The notes under the pieces: model-generated
Database searches by the model: none
What the model was told of the DNA's origin: nothing
What the model saw: the letters and a program-made list of their open reading frames with translations, nothing else
Part shown: positions 36,472 to 45,637 of the stretch, piece by piece
Position numbering within the stretch: position 1 is the stretch's first letter
How the letters are laid out: each line of letters opens with the position of its first letter
NCBI GenBank assembly: GCA_964387645.1
Contig: CAYLYM010000008.1
Location: forward strand, 1-60,524
Length of the DNA stretch: 60,524 nucleotides
Direction of reading: 5' to 3'
Source: CAYLYM01 sp964387645
Lineage (GTDB): Bacteria > Calditrichota > Calditrichia > RBG-13-44-9
Translations under genes and position numbers: made by a program

Positions 36472-37926
36472 TCACCCTGAGGTCAACTCGTTCAGAAGTT
36501 CATCCATGTCAACTTTGGCAAAGCTGCTGGCATAATCAGACATGGCATAAGGGATAATCAGTTCACCATTGTGGATTTGGCCGCCGCAACTGTAAACCAC
36601 ATTGGGAACATAGCCTTCCCTTTCGTTTTCATTTGGACTTAATAGCGGTTCTTTTAATCTTCCAATGACCTTTGTTGGATCTTCTAAATCTAACAAGAAG
36701 GCGCCCATGGCGTACTTTCGCATTGGCCCAACACCATGGCTAATCACTAACCATCCTGCTTCTGTTTCTATAGGCGATCCACAATTGCCCAGTTGGACAA
36801 ATTCCCACGGAAAGGTTGGTTTAAGAATCACTTCTTTTTCATGCCAGAAATGGATATGGTCTGAAAACATAATATAAATATTTTCATTATCTTGCCGGGA
36901 AAGCATGGCATACTTGCAATTTATTTTGCGTGGAAAAAGCGCCATGCCCTTGTTCTTAACTGCTGCTCCACTCAATGTGCTAATTTTAAAGTGCAGAAAA
37001 TCTTTCGTCTCTAAAAGCTGTGGAAGAATAATTTCCCCATTATAAGCGGTATAAGTAGCGTAATAGGTAACACTACCGTTCTCATCTTTAAACTCAACAA
37101 AACGGGCGTCTTCAATTCCATTGTTTTCATTTTTACTCACTGGAAAGATGATTCGTTCTGATAGGCTCTGGTCTGGAGAAAAAGAGATTTCATAGTTGGA
37201 TTCGGCAAGAGTAAGAATAGCCTTCGCCACGTTTTCATAATCGTCTTCCCATACTCGGCTTTGCCGTAATGCATAATTCACATTTTCTCGTAAATCGGTT
37301 AGACTAAATGTTTCGTTTAAACCAGCAAGCACTCGCATGCTAAAATCATTTAATAGCCCCAATTCATACAATTTTTGCTCAAATATCTCTTTTTGAAAAA
37401 CTGGATTAGGATGAATTTCAGGTGTCGTAACGAATCTAGTTGCTTGATCCATTTGAATATTATTTTCCCGATCGATGACACCAGTGCGAAATGTAATAGA
37501 TGATATATGTCCCTCGCCGGTGGCCCGAAGACTCAAGATGAACCGTTTCGACCCCTTCGGCAACTTAGACTGATCTGGATGCCAAACCATGGACGGATTA
37601 AACAATGCAGCCGACTCCAATGAGTATTCCTGGGTGAAATAAGCACCAATAAGCAACTTACGCTCTTCACTGGGCTCAAGATCAGTCAATAAGTATTTTC
37701 GAACATCCTCGAACCGTTTTAATAAAAATTGTTTTAGCCGATGATGCCGGGAATCGAATTCCTCAATAATCTGTTCTAACTCCTTTCGAGCCTGTTCTTC
37801 AGATAAAGCGTTCACACGGGCAATAATTTTCAAAATCCTTTGTTCATCCATGGGGTGAAACGGAAGAAACAACACCCGCTTTGGATCTGGTTTGATTATA
37901 ATTTCTGGAATTCGCTTTGCTTTCAT
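36472..37926 (-). CDS. GH130-family protein, long form
   Basis: A 484-residue five-bladed beta-propeller protein of glycoside hydrolase family 130, enzymes that split or form beta-mannosides by phosphorolysis. An N-terminal helical extension (about 1-90) precedes the propeller. The catalytic motif, usually G-x-E-D-P-R, reads GIEDAR here (Glu272, Asp273, Arg275). Other family signatures are ALFPRKINCKYAMLSR and WLVISHGVG. The long form with EDAR differs from the classical short mannosyl-glucose phosphorylases, so the substrate may differ. It overlaps the upstream GT4 gene by four bases (ATGA), meaning coupled translation. Confidence 0.85.
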   Translation of the reverse strand: MKAKRIPEIIIKPDPKRVLFLPFHPMDEQRILKIIARVNALSEEQARKELEQIIEEFDSRHHRLKQFLLKRFEDVRKYLLTDLEPSEERKLLIGAYFTQEYSLESAALFNPSMVWHPDQSKLPKGSKRFILSLRATGEGHISSITFRTGVIDRENNIQMDQATRFVTTPEIHPNPVFQKEIFEQKLYELGLLNDFSMRVLAGLNETFSLTDLRENVNYALRQSRVWEDDYENVAKAILTLAESNYEISFSPDQSLSERIIFPVSKNENNGIEDARFVEFKDENGSVTYYATYTAYNGEIILPQLLETKDFLHFKISTLSGAAVKNKGMALFPRKINCKYAMLSRQDNENIYIMFSDHIHFWHEKEVILKPTFPWEFVQLGNCGSPIETEAGWLVISHGVGPMRKYAMGAFLLDLEDPTKVIGRLKEPLLSPNENEREGYVPNVVYSCGGQIHNGELIIPYAMSDYASSFAKVDMDELLNELTSG

Positions 37927-38942
37927 TTTTTCCTTTCATGTAAAATTTGTTCATATACCTTAATATAACTATCAACCATCTTTTCCACAGTGAAATTTTT
38001 CTGAACATGATGCCGACATTGTGAACGGTCAATTTCTCTCAGTCTGTTTATCTTCTCAATCGCATCATCCATATCTCGAACCAGAAAACCTGTTTTTCCG
38101 TCCACGATGATTTCTGGCATCGAACCACGATTCATTGCAATCACCGGTGTTCCACAAGCCATCGCCTCGATCACACTCAAACCAAATGGTTCATTAAAAT
38201 TTATATAATGTAACAATGCTAACGCCCGTCCCAAAATTTCGGATTTTTTTTCTAATCCAACTGAACCGATGTATTTTACTTTATGATTGTCGATGTAAGG
38301 CTCAACTTTTTCTCTAAAATAAACTTCATCCTGAATAATACCTGCAATCAACAATGGTAAACCAGCTTGCTGAGCTATTTGAATCGCTTCGTAGACACCT
38401 TTATCATGATGTATGCGCCCAAAAACCAATAAATATTCTCCCGGGCTATCGAAAAATCGATAATCTTGAATGGGAATACCATGATGAATGGTGGCAATAT
38501 AATCCAGCTCCGGTCGGCGGTCCGCTTCGCTAATCGCCACATAGTAAGTTTTACCATTATACCTCTTGTAGACAGGAAGAATTTTCTCTGAAGAAAAGCC
38601 ATGTATGGTAGTTAGGACAGGAGTTTCTACTAACGAAGAATAAGATAATGGTAGAAAATCGAAGTGGTTATGGATAAGGTCAAATTGATCGGCTTTTTCA
38701 AATGCATTGGCAATATGCAAACATTCCCATACTTTGGGATCGAGGTTTTTATCTTCCTCATAAGGACGGGGACAAATCCATTCTAAACGAGCTTTAGTCC
38801 GAGAATTTTTTGTTGCAAATAGCGTAACCTGGATTCCTCTATCTACCAGATTTTCAGTCAACTGACTTACAACCCATTCCCATGGACCATAATGAACTGG
38901 TGGAGTCCGCCAGGCAACAGGAGATAACATTCCAATATGCAT
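37923..38942 (-). CDS. GT4-family glycosyltransferase
   Basis: A 339-residue retaining GT-B glycosyltransferase. The N-terminus, MLSPVAWRTPPVHYGPWEWVV, fits the GT4 type with a conserved P-x-x-Y-G-G/P-x-E loop. The donor domain has LLVFGRIHHDKG and FGLSVIEAMACGTPVIAMNRGSMPEII, where the conserved glutamates bind the nucleotide sugar. It has no signal or membrane segment, so it is cytoplasmic. AGAGGAG lies ahead of the ATG. It sits between the two GH130 genes with a one-base gap on one side and a four-base overlap on the other, so all are one operon. Confidence 0.88.
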   Translation of the reverse strand: MHIGMLSPVAWRTPPVHYGPWEWVVSQLTENLVDRGIQVTLFATKNSRTKARLEWICPRPYEEDKNLDPKVWECLHIANAFEKADQFDLIHNHFDFLPLSYSSLVETPVLTTIHGFSSEKILPVYKRYNGKTYYVAISEADRRPELDYIATIHHGIPIQDYRFFDSPGEYLLVFGRIHHDKGVYEAIQIAQQAGLPLLIAGIIQDEVYFREKVEPYIDNHKVKYIGSVGLEKKSEILGRALALLHYINFNEPFGLSVIEAMACGTPVIAMNRGSMPEIIVDGKTGFLVRDMDDAIEKINRLREIDRSQCRHHVQKNFTVEKMVDSYIKVYEQILHERKK

Positions 38943-38943
38943 A

Positions 38944-39885
38944 TTAAATCACTCCTCTTTTAAGACTATCCAACAGTTCGGACATTCGACCTGTTGCTAC
39001 CGCAACAGTTTTATCTGCGGCACCGTAATACAGGCGAATTTCATCTTTTGAATGATCGACGATAACACCTGTAGGAAATGTTACTCCAGGAACATCGCCA
39101 ATGTATTCATAATCTTGCTCAGGACCAAAAATCCAACTATCGCTTCGGTGAATGATTTTTCGTGGATCATTCAGGTCCAGTAAAGCAGCGCCCACGCGGT
39201 AAAGACTTCCGGAGGCAGTTATGCGAACACCATGATAAATGATAAGCCAGCCCTCGGGCGTTTCGATAGGTGGCGGACCAAGACCTACACGATGATTGTC
39301 CCACCACCCTGGTCTAACCGGTAAGATGATATGATGTTCTCCCCAATATTTTAAGTCTGGTGAAAAGGAGATCCAGATGTGTGCCTCTCCACGTATTATT
39401 GGACGGTGAATAAGCACGTAACGGTTGCCAATTTTTCGAGGAAATAAAGCCGCATCCTTATCCTCAGGAGGCATGAGACAGCCCATTCTGTGAAAAGAAG
39501 TAAAATCCTTTGTCATGGCTAATGAAACCACCGGGCCACCTCTGGAGAAGGATACATATGTTACCGCATACTGTTTTTGATCTTCTAACCAGACAATCCT
39601 GGGATCTTCAATACCCCATTGTTCTTCATGAAACGCTTTATCCGGTATCAGACTGGGTTTTGTAGCTATTTGCCAATTGGTATAACCATCAGCACTCTTA
39701 GCTAATGTGAGATGAGAAAAACCCCGCATATCTTCCACCCGAACCAGTAAAACAGTTTGTCCTTTATACTGAACAACCCCAGGATTAAATACAGCATTTA
39801 CTGGATAAGGCCAGTGATCGGGAGTTAAGATCGGATTTCCCTTAAACCGTTCGAACATCTGTCTGTTTCCTGTTTTAGAATTCAT
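38944..39885 (-). CDS. GH130-family beta-mannoside phosphorylase-like protein
   Basis: A 313-residue short-form GH130 propeller. The signature WGIEDPRIV (Glu93, Asp94, Pro95, Arg96) has the catalytic aspartate. NPILTPDHWPYP, VFNPGVV, LFPRKIGNRYVLIHRP, WLIIYHGV and YYGAADKTVAVA all match the family, whose members phosphorolyse beta-1,4- or beta-1,2-linked mannosides to mannose-1-phosphate. The ATG at 39885 is favoured because GGAGG lies seven bases before it; a TTG one codon earlier is the alternative. It lacks a signal, so the substrate is intracellular. Confidence 0.88.
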   Translation of the reverse strand: MNSKTGNRQMFERFKGNPILTPDHWPYPVNAVFNPGVVQYKGQTVLLVRVEDMRGFSHLTLAKSADGYTNWQIATKPSLIPDKAFHEEQWGIEDPRIVWLEDQKQYAVTYVSFSRGGPVVSLAMTKDFTSFHRMGCLMPPEDKDAALFPRKIGNRYVLIHRPIIRGEAHIWISFSPDLKYWGEHHIILPVRPGWWDNHRVGLGPPPIETPEGWLIIYHGVRITASGSLYRVGAALLDLNDPRKIIHRSDSWIFGPEQDYEYIGDVPGVTFPTGVIVDHSKDEIRLYYGAADKTVAVATGRMSELLDSLKRGVI

Positions 39886-39906
39886 CAACCTTCCTCCAGG
39901 TTAATA

Positions 39907-42249
39907 TTATTCATTAGAATGACTAGAATGACCAACTTTATTGGAAACTGTATCTAATTCGAGTTGTTCATTTTCAACCGGTCGACTAAATGTATGAATA
40001 GAGGTTTCCATCAAATGCATTTCAACCAATGCAAGGAGAAAAGCAAGTGTTGATTCTGCACCTTGATTTTGATTGAGCCTATCCACATGAAGAGCATCAT
40101 GACAACCGCCGGTTCTGGGATCATACAATGGCTGACCGAGATCATTTCTACCTAAAAACCACTCGAAAGCTTTGCGAGCTTGATCGTACCAATAAACCTC
40201 ACCAGTAGCTCGGTAAGCCTCCAGACAGGCAGAAGTTGTGGCGTATGCTTCCAACGGCTGCTGATCAAAATCCGCTCTATTTCCATTTTTGGGGAAGAAA
40301 CCATTGGAGCCAATGGGCCGAAAATGCCCTGCTTCGACTGTCTGAATTTGATTTAACCAGCGCAATGACTCAAGTCCTGTGTCCAGCATTTGATCGTCTT
40401 TCATCCCTTTGCCACTTAAGATTAAAGCATGAGAAAGTTTGGCATTATCATAGGTCAATTTGTTCTCAAACCATAGCCACCCAGATGTTGCATTTTTTTC
40501 ATACAAATTCATCAAACGATGGGAGAGCATAGCTCGAAATTGATTAGCAATTCTGTCTCCACTCATCCGACGACAATATTCATGTATTCCCATTAAAGCA
40601 AACGCCCAGGCTCGCGGTGAATTTAATTCTTCTACAATGGAAATAACCTCCTCAAACAATTCCATTGCCCACATTTGCCATGAACGGTGATTAGCACGTC
40701 CCACACAAGCACCAAGAGCCCAGATTGCCCTTCCCTGGCAATCTTCTGAACCTACTTCGTCTAACCAACGTCGATCAAAACTCATAAAATTATGAAAACG
40801 CTTTGTTTTACGATCGTATGCATAATTTAAAAAAGAAGCATATACTGGAAAGAGCCGCGAAACCACTTCTGAATCAAATCCGGCTTCTTCTAATAGGAGT
40901 GTCAATAATAAAGCCCTGGCATTATCATCAGTGCAATAGCCGTGATGAAAATCGGGCATAGAATATTTAGCATGTTGAAAAATACCTGTAGAATCAGTCA
41001 TTCGTAACAGATGATTTATTCTTATGGAAGGAAGTTCCAGTCGTTTTTCTTCAAGCGTTTTGACAGCAAAAGCCTTCGATGGCTTAACCATCTTCGAGTG
41101 TCTGGCTTTCTGAAAAGATTCCATATAAAGGTGAGCCACATTACTCCACACCATTTGTCTACCTAACATGTAGGCCCTTTTACGCATAGCATGACGCCGG
41201 GGCTCATCCTGCAATAATTTGACAATTTCCCGGGCAATGGCATCAGAATCCTTGAAAGGAACCAATACACCTCTTTCATCTGATAACAATTCTTCAGCGT
41301 GCCAGTAGGGTGTCGAAATAACAGCTTTACCACATCCAAAAGAATATGATAAAGTCCCTGAAGTGATTTGCGCAGGATTGAGATAAGGTGTAATATAAAT
41401 ATCAGTTGCTCCAATGAATTCTTTCAATTCTTCTAATTCTACAAAATGATTATAAAATATCACATGTTTTTTAATTCCCAGATCTCGTGCAAGACGCTCT
41501 AAACTTAATCGATAAGCTTCGCCTTCTTTCCTAATTAGATTCGGATGGGTAGCTCCCAATACAATATATACTATGTTAGGAATTTGTTCCACTACCTTCG
41601 GAAGAGCTTTTAACACATATTCAATTCCTTTGTTAGGAGATAATAATCCAAATGTCAGAAGAACATATTTTCCTTCCACTCCAAATTGATCTTTGTAAAA
41701 GTTGGGATCCACAAAAGGCATATCCGGTATACCATGTGGAATAATATCTATCTTATTTTCAGGCACCTGGTAAATATCCATCAGGAATTCTTTTCCTCGT
41801 TCGCTCATAACCACAAGGCGGGAAGAAATCGACACCAACTCACGTGTAACTCTGAACTGACCGGGAGTTGGATCTTTTAAAATAGTATGTAAAGTTGTAA
41901 CTATTGGTATATGTAACTCCCTCAAAAAGGCAAGGATATGGCTTCCATTAGAGCCCCCAAATATTCCAAATTCATGCTGTAAGGATACAATGTCACAATT
42001 ACTGAAATTCAGAAAATCTGCTGCGCGTCGATAATCAGATATTTTTTGTTCTATAATTTCGAAACGTACTTCATCCGGATAATCATATCCTTCTTCCCTG
42101 TCATTAACTGGAACTACCAGACATTCTGTCCGGGGATATTGGTTTGCTACCGCATTCCTGAGATCGTACGTGAAAGTTGCTATACCGCATTTCCGAGGCA
42201 GATAATCTCCAACAAAAGCAATTTTGCGAATATGATCTTTAATGTTCAT
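39907..42249 (-). CDS. GT4 glycosyltransferase fused to an all-helical domain
   Basis: A 780-residue fusion. Residues about 1-385 are a retaining GT4 enzyme (FVGDYLPRKCGIATFTYDL, SLQHEFGIFGG, PHGIPD, LLTFGLLSPNKGIEYVL, SFGCGKAVISTP). Residues about 405-745 are predicted helical with repeated aromatic-rich pairs (HGYCTDDNARALLLT, EDCQGRAIWALG, FEQQPLE-like DFDQQPLEAYATTSA, GAESTLAFLLAL), which resemble an (alpha/alpha)6 barrel as in glycosidases or lyases. That domain may recognise or trim the glycan. GAGAGGGG precedes the ATG. It is the first gene of the minus-strand cluster with two GH130 proteins and another GT4. Confidence 0.85.
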   Translation of the reverse strand: MNIKDHIRKIAFVGDYLPRKCGIATFTYDLRNAVANQYPRTECLVVPVNDREEGYDYPDEVRFEIIEQKISDYRRAADFLNFSNCDIVSLQHEFGIFGGSNGSHILAFLRELHIPIVTTLHTILKDPTPGQFRVTRELVSISSRLVVMSERGKEFLMDIYQVPENKIDIIPHGIPDMPFVDPNFYKDQFGVEGKYVLLTFGLLSPNKGIEYVLKALPKVVEQIPNIVYIVLGATHPNLIRKEGEAYRLSLERLARDLGIKKHVIFYNHFVELEELKEFIGATDIYITPYLNPAQITSGTLSYSFGCGKAVISTPYWHAEELLSDERGVLVPFKDSDAIAREIVKLLQDEPRRHAMRKRAYMLGRQMVWSNVAHLYMESFQKARHSKMVKPSKAFAVKTLEEKRLELPSIRINHLLRMTDSTGIFQHAKYSMPDFHHGYCTDDNARALLLTLLLEEAGFDSEVVSRLFPVYASFLNYAYDRKTKRFHNFMSFDRRWLDEVGSEDCQGRAIWALGACVGRANHRSWQMWAMELFEEVISIVEELNSPRAWAFALMGIHEYCRRMSGDRIANQFRAMLSHRLMNLYEKNATSGWLWFENKLTYDNAKLSHALILSGKGMKDDQMLDTGLESLRWLNQIQTVEAGHFRPIGSNGFFPKNGNRADFDQQPLEAYATTSACLEAYRATGEVYWYDQARKAFEWFLGRNDLGQPLYDPRTGGCHDALHVDRLNQNQGAESTLAFLLALVEMHLMETSIHTFSRPVENEQLELDTVSNKVGHSSHSNE

Positions 42250-42903
42250 TACTACCCCTCTCTATTTTTTTTCTTTCATTCCTGCAGTAAGAATCTTAAA
42301 CAGATTGAACTGGCAAAAACATGCAAATAAAGTTTTAGTAATCGTAAAAAATGTCATTACAAATTGGATGTTCATACTAAAAATAATCGGCCACTTCCCT
42401 GGGTTACCTCCCTCAACAACGACAATATTTTTTATCGGCTTTGAAGTTCCATCTTTCAACCAAAATTTCTATTAAAAATTTAGAAATACAGTGCCAGATC
42501 TTAGGCGAGAAATGCCAGTCAGCTTCCATAATGGACTTTAAATCCAACCGCGCAAACTTATCCACCCCCGGAAGTAAATCTAAAAAAATAATTGTACTTA
42601 AAATAAAAATTCGTCATCCAAATCAAAATAAACACCAATCAAAATAAAAAAGTTTCACTGGGAAGAATTTTAAATGTAAAATTTTCTGTATTGAAACATG
42701 TTTTGCTATGCTGCTTTTTAAAAAAGTGTTGAAAAGTTACTGTAACTGACGAAAATTCCTTCACCAAGTTGACTAAATTTCGGATATTTTTGAGTTCCTT
42801 TTTATCGATATTAACAAAATTATTAGATTTCTCTGAAAGAATTTCTTTTTCTTTCAATGGCACATGGATTGCAGTATAAAAGTTGATTAAAAAGGGATTT
42901 TAT
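42250..42903. other. divergent regulatory gap
   Basis: 650 bases between the minus-strand GT4/GH130 cluster and the plus-strand signalling/flagellar operon. It holds the sigma-54 promoter listed separately. Small frames here have no supporting features. Enhancer sites for a sigma-54 activator are expected in 42600-42800, but no clear inverted repeat stood out. Confidence 0.55.
42858..42873 (+). promoter_or_regulatory. sigma-54 promoter
   Basis: TGGCACATGGATTGCA matches the consensus TGGCAC-N5-TTGCW exactly, with GG at -24 and GC at -12 at the required spacing. Transcription should start near 42884, only 20 bases before the ATG of the HEAT protein. This start also excludes an in-frame TTG at 42883 as the start codon. 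Confidence 0.87.
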
Positions 42904-44667
42904 ATGAGTTACACTACATGGATTGATTACCTGAAACAACTCAATCACCCGGATACAGAGGTCAAACGTAGAGCAATTTTGCAATTGGGTGAGTCCAACG
43001 ACCCACATGTTTTAAAAGTACTTTCTCAACAATTTGCAGATGGGCACCCCGCTATCCGCCTGGCTTTATTTCAAGTTTTCACCGCAAAGAAAAACCGACA
43101 AACCGCTGAAATAGTAACTGACGTGCTCCATTCATCACAGATTTCTGTAAAAAGCCTGGCTATGGAAATTCTGAAAGAATTAGGAGAGGAGGCCATCTTT
43201 CCTCTTAAACGTTTGACAAAAATGAACAATCCGGAATTACGTAAAATAGCGGCTGAACTTCTTGGAGATATTAATCATCCAATGGCAGCTAATATCCTGT
43301 TGGATTTACTTAATGATTCAGATGAAACTGTTCTATTAGCGACTATAGAAAGTTTAGGGAAACATCGCGAAATTCGCACAGTGCCTCGCTTAGTTGAAAT
43401 GTACGAAAAATTAGAAAAACACAGGCCAGTGATTCTAAACGCACTTGGTAAAATCTTCCTTCATTGGGAAAAATTTATTATTCAAAATGAACTCCTGGAA
43501 ACAGATCCGATGTTAACCATTTCTTTAGTTAATTCCATACAAGAGAATGGTAGTATTAGTACTCTTAATTTAATAATGCATTGGCTCTGCGACGAAAAGT
43601 CAGGAATAACGGATGAAGTGTTCAAAGCTTTAGCCTCTATACTGGAAAAAAATCCGTTTGTACTTTTACCCCACTATCTTCTTCCTTATGTCAACAATGT
43701 ATGGAAACATCATTCAGATGAAATTCCTTTGTCTGCATATTTAAAATGTATAAGCCACATTCCTTCTACAGAGGTTTTAAATATTCTAATAGAATTCTTT
43801 GAAAAAGATCAAACCAATAGATTGGTAGAAGAAGCTTTAATCCAATTCATACTTCGTTTTCAACCTATTTTTTTTCAGAGATATTTTCAACTTTCAAAAA
43901 AGACACGAAAAACAATACTATCAAGACTTATCCATCATAGAATCCAGATTCAGGACATTCAACTTCTCCAAGTCTATTTAAAAGTTAAAGATGACAAAGA
44001 AAAAAGTGATTTATTAAGATTGGCAGTTATTAGCAAGAGTCCAGAAGCTAAGCATATTTTATTAGCTCGTTTAAGCGACAAGGTTAATAGCCATACATAT
44101 GAAACACTTTATTTATTGAATCATTATACGGATGAAAACTTATGGCCCCTTTTTCAAAGATACCTCCATCACCCTGATAGAAGAATCAGAGAATGTGCAA
44201 TGAAAGGTGTTTTAAAATTTCCTGAACGAACATGTAGTTTTTTACTCGAAAAAATAAATCAATATCAAAATAGTGAAGAAAAACAATTAAAATGTTTAGA
44301 ATTAGCAGTAAAACTCCCATCGAGTTTATTAGACCACTTCTTCCAGAAATGGTTTAAACCACCATTAGAGCCTAAAATAGATTTACTTAAGAAATATATT
44401 AGTCAAAATAAAGAGACACATTCCTTCCCAATCATTGCCAAATCTCTTGCCTCATATCCCGAGGCAATCAAACAATTGATCGAATCATTGCTTTCAAAAG
44501 GGATATCTATTCATTTCAAAAATGATTATAAATTGTATTTATCATCTTTAAAAAAAGAAGATCAGAAGAAAGTTTTACCTTTATTTGAAAAACTTTTTAA
44601 TAAAAAATTAGACCTGGCAAAAGATAAGATGAGTTCAGGAGTTAACTTTCCTCAACCCGATCAATGA
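42904..44667 (+). CDS. HEAT-repeat protein
   Basis: A 587-residue cytoplasmic protein of helical repeats. The first 170 residues show regular HEAT/PBS-lyase-type units (VKRRAILQLGESNDPHVL, AIRLALFQVF, VKSLAMEILKELGEEAI, ELRKIAAELLGDINHP, VLLATIESLGKH), and further units occur at about 375-460. It has no signal or catalytic motif, so it probably acts as a protein-binding scaffold. The ATG at 42904 has AAAGGGA seven bases upstream. As the first gene behind the sigma-54 promoter it likely belongs to flagellar or chemotaxis control. Confidence 0.8.
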   Translation: MSYTTWIDYLKQLNHPDTEVKRRAILQLGESNDPHVLKVLSQQFADGHPAIRLALFQVFTAKKNRQTAEIVTDVLHSSQISVKSLAMEILKELGEEAIFPLKRLTKMNNPELRKIAAELLGDINHPMAANILLDLLNDSDETVLLATIESLGKHREIRTVPRLVEMYEKLEKHRPVILNALGKIFLHWEKFIIQNELLETDPMLTISLVNSIQENGSISTLNLIMHWLCDEKSGITDEVFKALASILEKNPFVLLPHYLLPYVNNVWKHHSDEIPLSAYLKCISHIPSTEVLNILIEFFEKDQTNRLVEEALIQFILRFQPIFFQRYFQLSKKTRKTILSRLIHHRIQIQDIQLLQVYLKVKDDKEKSDLLRLAVISKSPEAKHILLARLSDKVNSHTYETLYLLNHYTDENLWPLFQRYLHHPDRRIRECAMKGVLKFPERTCSFLLEKINQYQNSEEKQLKCLELAVKLPSSLLDHFFQKWFKPPLEPKIDLLKKYISQNKETHSFPIIAKSLASYPEAIKQLIESLLSKGISIHFKNDYKLYLSSLKKEDQKKVLPLFEKLFNKKLDLAKDKMSSGVNFPQPDQ

Positions 44668-44754
44668 GAGAAAAAACCTCTGCACCAGGATATGGAAACT
44701 TTTAAAGAAAAATGAATGAAAAAATATTTCAATATAAACCACAGGAAGATTGAA

Positions 44755-45636
44755 ATGGTATTGCCAGCAGAAGTCAAAAGAAAAGTGACTCATGTTGAGA
44801 ATATCGCAACATTACCCAGTATTGCAATAGAAATTTTAGAAATAATTCGCAATGATCAGGCCGGTATGAAAGAAATTGCCAAAGTTATTGAAAAAGATCC
44901 CAGTGTGACCACCAAAATTCTCAAAGTCTCAAATTCACCCTTGTGGGGATTTCCAGGAAGAGTTGATAGTGTGCACCGTTCGATAGTACTATTAGGTTTA
45001 AAACAAGTTTTAAATATTGTTATCGCTGTCAGTCTTTACAGCACTTTTACCAAACTGAAACCCAATCCATATTTTGACCGGGAAAAATTTTGGCTTCATT
45101 CCTCTGGCACAGGGCAAATCGCACGAACTTTATCGAAAAAATTGAATCTAAGTTTTCAGGGAGAAGAATTCGTTGCAGCTTTAATTCACGACCTTGGAAA
45201 ATTGGTTTTCGACCAATTTTTAAATACCCAATTTCAACAAATTCTTCAATATGCCAGAGAATCAGGGAAACAAGTATTTATTGTAGAAAAAGAAGTATTG
45301 GGCTGTAACCACGCTGATGTTGCTGGCTGGTTACTTAAAAAATGGCATTTCCCGGAAAGCATTGTTGCCGCAGTAACTTACCATCATAATCCCCAAGACG
45401 CTGGGAACTACAAAGTTTTAGCTTCGGTAATCCATATTGCTGATATGTTGTGCGAGATGTGGGGTGTCGGTTTTGATGAAGATCTGAAAAAATTTTGTCT
45501 ATATGACGACCCCGCCTGGAGAATCCTTAAACAGTTTAATCCTAATTTATACAAATTAGATGTGGAGAAATTCACGTTTGAACTTATACATGAAATTGAA
45601 AAGGCTCAGTTATTTATAAAATTAATTAAGGATTAA
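44755..45636 (+). CDS. HDOD-domain signalling protein, first copy
   Basis: About 293 residues, almost entirely one HDOD domain (HD-related output domain). VENIATLPSIAIEILEIIRN, KDPSVTTKILKVSNSP, VHRSIVLLGLKQVLNIVIAVSL and LIHDLGKLVFDQFL match the family, with a later YHHNP. HDOD proteins act in signalling, including flagellar regulation in several bacteria, and are usually thought to bind partners rather than hydrolyse. The ATG at 44755 has AGGAAG seven bases upstream; the ATG at 44716 would add 13 residues. It is followed after one base by cheR. Confidence 0.87.
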   Translation: MVLPAEVKRKVTHVENIATLPSIAIEILEIIRNDQAGMKEIAKVIEKDPSVTTKILKVSNSPLWGFPGRVDSVHRSIVLLGLKQVLNIVIAVSLYSTFTKLKPNPYFDREKFWLHSSGTGQIARTLSKKLNLSFQGEEFVAALIHDLGKLVFDQFLNTQFQQILQYARESGKQVFIVEKEVLGCNHADVAGWLLKKWHFPESIVAAVTYHHNPQDAGNYKVLASVIHIADMLCEMWGVGFDEDLKKFCLYDDPAWRILKQFNPNLYKLDVEKFTFELIHEIEKAQLFIKLIKD

Positions 45637-45637
45637 A

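Noticed and set aside
42262..42459. 65-residue minus-strand frame before the GT4 fusion gene
   Set aside because: No family resemblance and weak start; the region is better explained as regulatory DNA.
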